The position numbers and the translations under genes are program-made. The notes beneath the pieces are model-generated. The model worked only from the letters and a program-made list of their open reading frames with translations, searched no databases and was not told where the DNA came from. Shown here piece after piece: positions 5,462 through 8,643 of a DNA stretch of 8,643 bases. How positions within the stretch are numbered: the first letter of the stretch is position 1; every line of letters begins with the position of its first letter. Location: assembly GCA_035572335.1 (NCBI GenBank), contig DATNAW010000261.1:1-8643 (forward strand), given 5' to 3'. Source of the stretch: 66-474 sp035572335. Lineage in GTDB: Bacteria > Pseudomonadota > Gammaproteobacteria > Xanthomonadales > Rhodanobacteraceae.

Positions 5462-6319
5462 ATGACAGACACGCTTCCCCGCAAACCCCTGCGACGCGGC
5501 ATTTACCTGCTGCCGAACCTGTTCACGACCGGCGCGATGTTCGCCGGCTTCTACGCGATCGTGGCTTCGATCCTGGGCGCCGCGGAACAGGCGGGCGCGC
5601 CGGCGGGAGGTGTCGTGACCAGCGCGTTTTTCACGCACGCCGCGATCGCGGTGTTCGTGGCCGCGCTGCTGGACGGCATGGACGGCCGCGTCGCGCGCCT
5701 CACCGGCACGCAAAGCGAATTCGGCGTGCAGTACGACTCGCTTTCCGATCTGGTCAGCTTCGGGCTGGCGCCGTCGCTGGTGATGTACACGTGGTCGCTG
5801 CAGTACTTGCGCGACTACGGCCCGGTGTGGAGCAAGGTCGGCTGGTGCGCGGCGTTCCTGTATGCCGCGTGCGCGGCGCTTCGGCTCGCGCGCTTCAACA
5901 CGCAGGTCGGCGTCGCCGACAAGCGCTACTTCCAGGGGCTCGCCAGCCCGGCGGCTGCAGGATTGTGCATGTCGTTCGTGTGGGCCATGCAGAACTTCGG
6001 CATCGAAGGGCAGTGGTTGTGCTTCTTCACGCCGATCCTTGCCGTGGTCGCCGGCCTGTTGATGGTCAGCCGGGTGCGCTATTTCAGTTTCAAGACGCTG
6101 CCGGTCAACGATCGCGTGCCGTTCGTGTGGATCATCCTGGCGGTGCTGATCATCGTGGCGCTGACGCTGAATACCGCGCTGGTGCTGCTGGCACTGGCCA
6201 CCGCGTACGCGTTGTCCGGCATCGTGATCACCTTGTGGGGCCTGCGCAGCCGCGCCTCGCGCCGCCGCCTGCGCATGGAGCGCAGGCGCGCGCAGACGGA
6301 GGTGCATCCGCATGAATGA
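5462..6319 (+). CDS. pssA: CDP-diacylglycerol–serine O-phosphatidyltransferase (phosphatidylserine synthase)
   Basis: 285 residues. It joins CDP-diacylglycerol and serine to form phosphatidylserine, the precursor of phosphatidylethanolamine, in the inner membrane. The CDP-alcohol phosphotransferase signature D-x2-D-G-x2-A-R-x8-G-x3-D-x3-D is complete: Asp71, Asp74, Gly75, Ala78, Arg79, Gly88, Asp92 and Asp96. Upstream is the typical N-terminus RRGIYLLPNLFTTGAMFAGF (11-30), and hydrophobic segments continue to about residue 260 (clear ones at 123-140, 184-202, 219-240 and 241-260). The tail is arginine-rich (RSRASRRRLRMERRR) and cytosolic. This is the membrane-embedded subclass II enzyme, unlike the E. 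coli phospholipase-D-like PssA. The ribosome binding site is poor: GAGAGG stands 18 bases from the ATG. The 3' end overlaps holD by 8 bases. Confidence 0.96.
   Translation: MTDTLPRKPLRRGIYLLPNLFTTGAMFAGFYAIVASILGAAEQAGAPAGGVVTSAFFTHAAIAVFVAALLDGMDGRVARLTGTQSEFGVQYDSLSDLVSFGLAPSLVMYTWSLQYLRDYGPVWSKVGWCAAFLYAACAALRLARFNTQVGVADKRYFQGLASPAAAGLCMSFVWAMQNFGIEGQWLCFFTPILAVVAGLLMVSRVRYFSFKTLPVNDRVPFVWIILAVLIIVALTLNTALVLLALATAYALSGIVITLWGLRSRASRRRLRMERRRAQTEVHPHE
6298..6304 (+). promoter_or_regulatory. Strong ribosome binding site of holD inside pssA
   Basis: GGAGGTG within the last codons of pssA, 7 bases before the ATG at 6312. It is the best Shine-Dalgarno match in the operon. It fixes the holD start and shows that the overlapping gene is translated. 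Confidence 0.75.
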
Positions 6320-6785
6320 TGCAATGCCCGCGCTGCGTGAACGCCGGTTGCGCGCGTTGGGTGTCGAGTCGTTGCGCTTGCGTCGGCCGCGGGTGTCGGA
6401 GGAAGGCGTTGCGTCGAAGCCGATTGGGACCGTCGCCGAACCAATGCCGCGGGTCGTGCCAGCTGCGTCCGCGCCGGAAAAAACTTCGATCCGCCGACTG
6501 GCCCTGCAGCCCGATACCGCGGAACTGCGCGATCCCGCGATCCACAAGATGTATACGGCGTTGACCGAAGCGGTCGGCAAGGCGGGGCTGCAACCGGTGC
6601 GTCCGTGCGACGTGGCCGACGACCCGTGCGCGGCGGTAATGGTGTTCGGCGCCGCGCCATTGCCGGAAGGCGTGCCGATGCTGCGTGTGCTGCGCGTCGA
6701 TCCGCTGACGGTGTTGCATGCGGATCGCGAACGCAAGCGCCTGCTGTGGGAACAGATGCAGGCGCTGGGGCGCGGGAACGGCTGA
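6312..6785 (+). CDS. holD: Probable DNA polymerase III psi subunit (HolD), divergent
   Basis: 157 residues. Psi links the clamp-loader ATPase to chi and single-stranded DNA-binding protein at the replication fork. The N-terminus RRLRALGVESLRLRRP (11-26) resembles the start of E. coli HolD (QLGITQWSLRRP, from memory). The end, VDPLTVLHADRERKRLLWEQMQAL (129-152), resembles its NPTARAALWQQI region. Between lie a proline/alanine-rich linker (30-60) and a short alpha/beta core with AAVMVFGAAPLPEG (107-120), compatible with the psi Rossmann-like fold. Context agrees: in E. coli holD also directly precedes rimI. It starts within pssA (8-base overlap) with a strong ribosome binding site and stops 1 base before rimI, so the three genes are one transcript. 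Psi proteins diverge quickly and many go unannotated, so the call rests on two short motifs plus position. Confidence 0.72.
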   Translation: MNDAMPALRERRLRALGVESLRLRRPRVSEEGVASKPIGTVAEPMPRVVPAASAPEKTSIRRLALQPDTAELRDPAIHKMYTALTEAVGKAGLQPVRPCDVADDPCAAVMVFGAAPLPEGVPMLRVLRVDPLTVLHADRERKRLLWEQMQALGRGNG

Positions 6786-6786
6786 C

Positions 6787-7266
6787 ATGGTCGCCGTCGC
6801 GCCGTTGCAACCCGCGATGCGACCGATGACGCACGAGGACATTTCGGCGGTCGCCAACATCGAGGCGGCCGCCTACGAATTTCCGTGGTCACGCGGCATC
6901 TTCAGGAGTTGCCTCGACAACGGCCACCACTGCTGGGTGCTGGAGCAGGGGCGCGCGATCATCGGTTACGGAATCCTTTCGGTCGGTGCCGGCGAGGCGC
7001 ACATCCTCAATGTGTGCGTGGCGCCGTTGCACCAGGGGCTCGGACACGGTGCGTACCTGTTGAAGCGTGTGCTCGACCTCGCGCGTTGGCACCACGCCGA
7101 GCGCGTGTTCCTGGAAGTGCGGCCGTCGAATGAATTGGCGCACGCGATGTACGAGCGTGTTGGCTTCAACGAGATCGGGCGCAGGCCGGGTTATTACCCG
7201 GCGCGGCGTGGCCGCGAGGATGCGATCGTGATGGCGATGGAGTTATTGCCGCCTGAGACGAATTGA
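6787..7266 (+). CDS. rimI: Ribosomal protein bS18 N-alpha-acetyltransferase (GNAT)
   Basis: 159 residues (E. coli RimI has 148). It transfers an acetyl group from acetyl-CoA to the N-terminus of ribosomal protein S18. GNAT motif A is at 73-96: ILNVCVAP followed by the acetyl-CoA loop HQGLGHG (Q-x-x-G-x-G). LEVRPSNELAHAMYERVGF (109-127) carries the equivalents of the catalytic pair Glu103/Tyr115, here Glu110 and Tyr122 with identical 12-residue spacing. The C-terminal GYYPARRGREDAIVMAMEL is the RimI-type ending. The N-terminal RPMTHEDISAVANIEAAAYEFPWS is also typical. The ATG at 6787 follows the holD stop by one base, with GGGA 9 bases upstream. ATGs at 6817 or 6820-6830 would shorten it by about ten residues and remain possible. 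The gene meets a minus-strand gene only 4 bases downstream. Confidence 0.95.
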   Translation: MVAVAPLQPAMRPMTHEDISAVANIEAAAYEFPWSRGIFRSCLDNGHHCWVLEQGRAIIGYGILSVGAGEAHILNVCVAPLHQGLGHGAYLLKRVLDLARWHHAERVFLEVRPSNELAHAMYERVGFNEIGRRPGYYPARRGREDAIVMAMELLPPETN

Positions 7267-7270
7267 GCAT

Positions 7271-7999
7271 TCAAGGCTTGGCCGCTGATGACGTCGCTGG
7301 AGCGCCGTTGAATAGCCATGCAGGCTTCTCCGCTCCTTTGATTTGCAAACTCGCGCGTTCGTAACCTTGTGGATCGCTCAAGGTCATCGACGTGGCCTCG
7401 CCTTTGGCACCTACCTCAAAGCCGGAATTGCCATTGGCATAATTGATTCCCATGCCAGCGAATCCGGACTTGTCGTCCACCATTAAGCCGATGGCGTCTT
7501 GCGCTGGCCATGCCCGATCCAGTGCGATGACCGCACGACTCGCGCCTCCAAGAAATACCATCCCGCCGCGCTCGCTTCCGTGCGAGTCGTACAGCGCCAC
7601 GCCGTAGTCGTCGCCATTACCAATGCGTTTGATGGGTTTCCCATTCACGAGAGGCGCCTTTCCATTCACGACCGGTGCGGGTGCCTGCCCCAACGCAAGG
7701 TGGTAGGTGCCGTTGCGGTTCAGGAAAACGATCGAGTTGGTATCGCCATATGCACTCGTTGATTTGACGGTGGCGATGGCTGGCGCACCGATTAGGATGC
7801 GCTCGTGGCCTTGCGCATCGGTGACGACGATGCCTTGCGTGCGCAGAATGTGGTCACGGTTGGTATGGATTGATGCGAACCACGCAATGGCGAGCGCGAT
7901 CACACCAAGCAGCGCAAGTACCGCGATTGCACGAAACCACATGATCTGCCGCTGCAGGCGTTGCAGGATCGGGTCGTCGTGAGCGACGTTCGTAGTCAT
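7271..7999 (-). CDS. Uncharacterised single-pass membrane protein with D-x-x-G-x-E-R repeats
   Basis: 242 residues, function not recognised. A charged N-terminus (RLQRQIMWFR) precedes one hydrophobic helix at about 22-43; the rest is probably extracytoplasmic and beta-rich. Three similar units are visible: VVTDAQGHERILIG (58-71), ALYDSHGSERGGMVFL (135-150) and TLSDPQGYERASLQIK (206-221), spaced 71-77 residues apart. Each is a strand, a turn of the form D-x-x-G-x-E-R, and a strand. A tandem VNGK-x3 heptad duplication lies at 111-124. No catalytic motif is evident. The ATG at 7999 is chosen because GGAGGG stands 7 bases before it; the open frame reaches 8068 but that extension looks non-coding. 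Base composition is visibly lower in GC than its neighbours (31 of 60 in 7441-7500; 37 of 60 in 6001-6060 of pssA). It may be an accessory gene. Confidence 0.8.
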   Translation of the reverse strand: MTTNVAHDDPILQRLQRQIMWFRAIAVLALLGVIALAIAWFASIHTNRDHILRTQGIVVTDAQGHERILIGAPAIATVKSTSAYGDTNSIVFLNRNGTYHLALGQAPAPVVNGKAPLVNGKPIKRIGNGDDYGVALYDSHGSERGGMVFLGGASRAVIALDRAWPAQDAIGLMVDDKSGFAGMGINYANGNSGFEVGAKGEATSMTLSDPQGYERASLQIKGAEKPAWLFNGAPATSSAAKP

Positions 8000-8006
8000 G
8001 CTGTTG

Positions 8007-8012
8007 CCCTCC
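8007..8012 (-). promoter_or_regulatory. Ribosome binding site deciding the start of the 242-residue protein
   Basis: GGAGGG on the minus strand, 7 bases before the ATG at 7999. It favours this start over the longer frame opening at 8068. No convincing promoter was seen in the remaining 90 bases of the gap. Confidence 0.7.
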
Positions 8013-8064
8013 GAAAGACGCAGCGGTGGCGTCGTCAGGAACTTAGCATCGGGGCGCAATGCCG

Positions 8065-8082
8065 CCACCTGCCGAAAGGTGG
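8065..8082 (-). terminator. Hairpin after the MBL-fold gene
   Basis: CCACCT (8082-8077 on the minus strand: CCACCT read downstream of the MBL gene) pairs with AGGTGG (8070-8065) across a 6-base loop, 21 bases after the stop codon at 8104. There is no T-run, so it is at best a weak or Rho-assisted terminator or a 3'-end stabilising stem. Confidence 0.35.
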
Positions 8083-8103
8083 GTGCCGGAAGTCACGTTC
8101 GGA

Positions 8104-8643
8104 TCACAGCACCATCAGGTCGTGGCCGATAATGAGTTGGCCGTTGAAGTGTGGCTTCACCGCGTCGTACCAGACCTTGTCCGGGATCGGTGGCGTGCCC
8201 GGCACGAAATGGTTCAGCACCAGGGTTTTCACGCCCGCCTTGGTCGCAACCTGCCCGACTTCGGACATCGGCGTATGCGCGGCTTCGAGGTGCGCGCGCA
8301 GGCGCGTCGCCATCGCTTCGTCCTTCACGACACGATCGATCGCGTGCAGGTCGATGACTTCGTGCACGAGGATGTCGGCGCCGCGCGCGAGTTCGACCAG
8401 GTTGTCGCTGGGACGCGTGTCGCCGGAAAACACGATCGAGCGGTCCGGGCAATCGAAACGGTACGCGAACGCGGGTGTCACCGGCGGATGCTGCACCAGC
8501 GCCGCGGTGACCTTCACGTTGTCGTCGTGCATCACCGGGCCGGCCTGGGTGACTTCGTGCGCGCGGATCAATGGCGCCAGCGGCGGCCGGCCTTCGTCCT
8601 TTTCGCGGATGCCGATGTCGTAGGCATCCATTTCCAGGAACAG
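8104..8643 (-). CDS. Metallo-beta-lactamase-fold hydrolase, RNase Z-like, 5' truncated
   Basis: The frame is open to the window edge and reads LFLEMDAYDIGIREKDEGRPPL, so the methionine at 8631 is internal and the N-terminal part, including the H-x-H-x-D-H metal motif, lies outside. About 179 residues are visible. Later metal-binding elements remain: FAYRFDCPDRSIVFSGDTRPSDNLVELARGADILVHE, with the bridging aspartate in SGDT, then HTPMSEVGQVATKAGVKTLVLNHFVPG with the final metal histidine in LNHF. This arrangement (SGDT, a HEV segment, HTPMSEVG, then an NHF/THF histidine) is typical of the RNase Z/ElaC-like and arylsulfatase-like branch of the superfamily. Genuine RNase Z usually has THFS, so here the substrate cannot be told. 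No signal peptide can be judged because the start is missing. Confidence 0.88.
   Translation of the reverse strand: MFLEMDAYDIGIREKDEGRPPLAPLIRAHEVTQAGPVMHDDNVKVTAALVQHPPVTPAFAYRFDCPDRSIVFSGDTRPSDNLVELARGADILVHEVIDLHAIDRVVKDEAMATRLRAHLEAAHTPMSEVGQVATKAGVKTLVLNHFVPGTPPIPDKVWYDAVKPHFNGQLIIGHDLMVL

Noticed and set aside
5111..6892. 593-residue minus-strand open frame across the DUF4124–pssA–holD region
   Set aside because: Arginine/alanine/histidine-rich shadow typical of high-GC antisense frames; it runs against pssA and holD, which have clear motifs, and shows no recognisable domain.
8000..8068. 23-residue N-terminal extension of the 242-residue protein
   Set aside because: GGAGGG is placed 7 bases before the internal ATG, and the extension would bury that site inside coding sequence.
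1..8643. A novel defence, mobile or biosynthetic system
   Set aside because: All but one or two genes belong to known housekeeping families in plausible operons; no nucleases, toxins, transposases, integrases or repeat arrays were found.

Overview
This is an ordinary-looking chromosomal stretch of a high-GC gammaproteobacterium, most likely of the Lysobacterales (Xanthomonadales; Rhodanobacter/Dyella-like). The evidence is the GC-rich coding, a bacterial-type ProRS with an INS editing domain, a qmcA–nfeD pair, an H-NS protein with a C-terminal TWSGRGKRP core, a small DUF4124 protein, and pssA–holD–rimI order. The placement is by gene flavour, not by search. Nine protein genes cover almost everything. 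No rRNA, tRNA, CRISPR array, transposase or phage gene was seen, and no gene-free stretch exceeds about 142 bases.

Layout. Positions 1-2506, plus strand: a 5'-truncated qmcA (SPFH membrane scaffold), an NfeD partner, and a fused ThrE-family threonine/serine exporter, tightly packed. A five-codon ORF lies between nfeD and the exporter; its start overlaps the nfeD stop and its stop overlaps the exporter GTG start. A 120-base convergent gap (2507-2626) holds two perfect hairpins. Then on the minus strand, read from high to low coordinates: a DUF4124 periplasmic protein (5319-4846), proS (4771-3068) and a 104-residue H-NS-like protein (2941-2627). A 142-base divergent region (5320-5461) contains a long bulged inverted repeat. 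Positions 5462-7266, plus strand, form a compact operon: pssA (phosphatidylserine synthase), a divergent holD (psi subunit of the DNA polymerase III clamp loader) and rimI (ribosomal protein bS18 acetyltransferase), with an 8-base overlap and a 1-base gap. Converging on it with only 4 bases between stop codons is an uncharacterised membrane-anchored protein of lower GC (7999-7271). The window ends inside a minus-strand metallo-beta-lactamase-fold hydrolase (8643-8104).

Functionally these are housekeeping genes: membrane organisation and lipid synthesis, translation, replication and ribosome modification. The least explained pieces are the 242-residue anchored protein with three D-x-x-G-x-E-R repeats, the small coupling ORF before the exporter, and the structured intergenic regions. 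I did not find a convincing new multi-gene system here.
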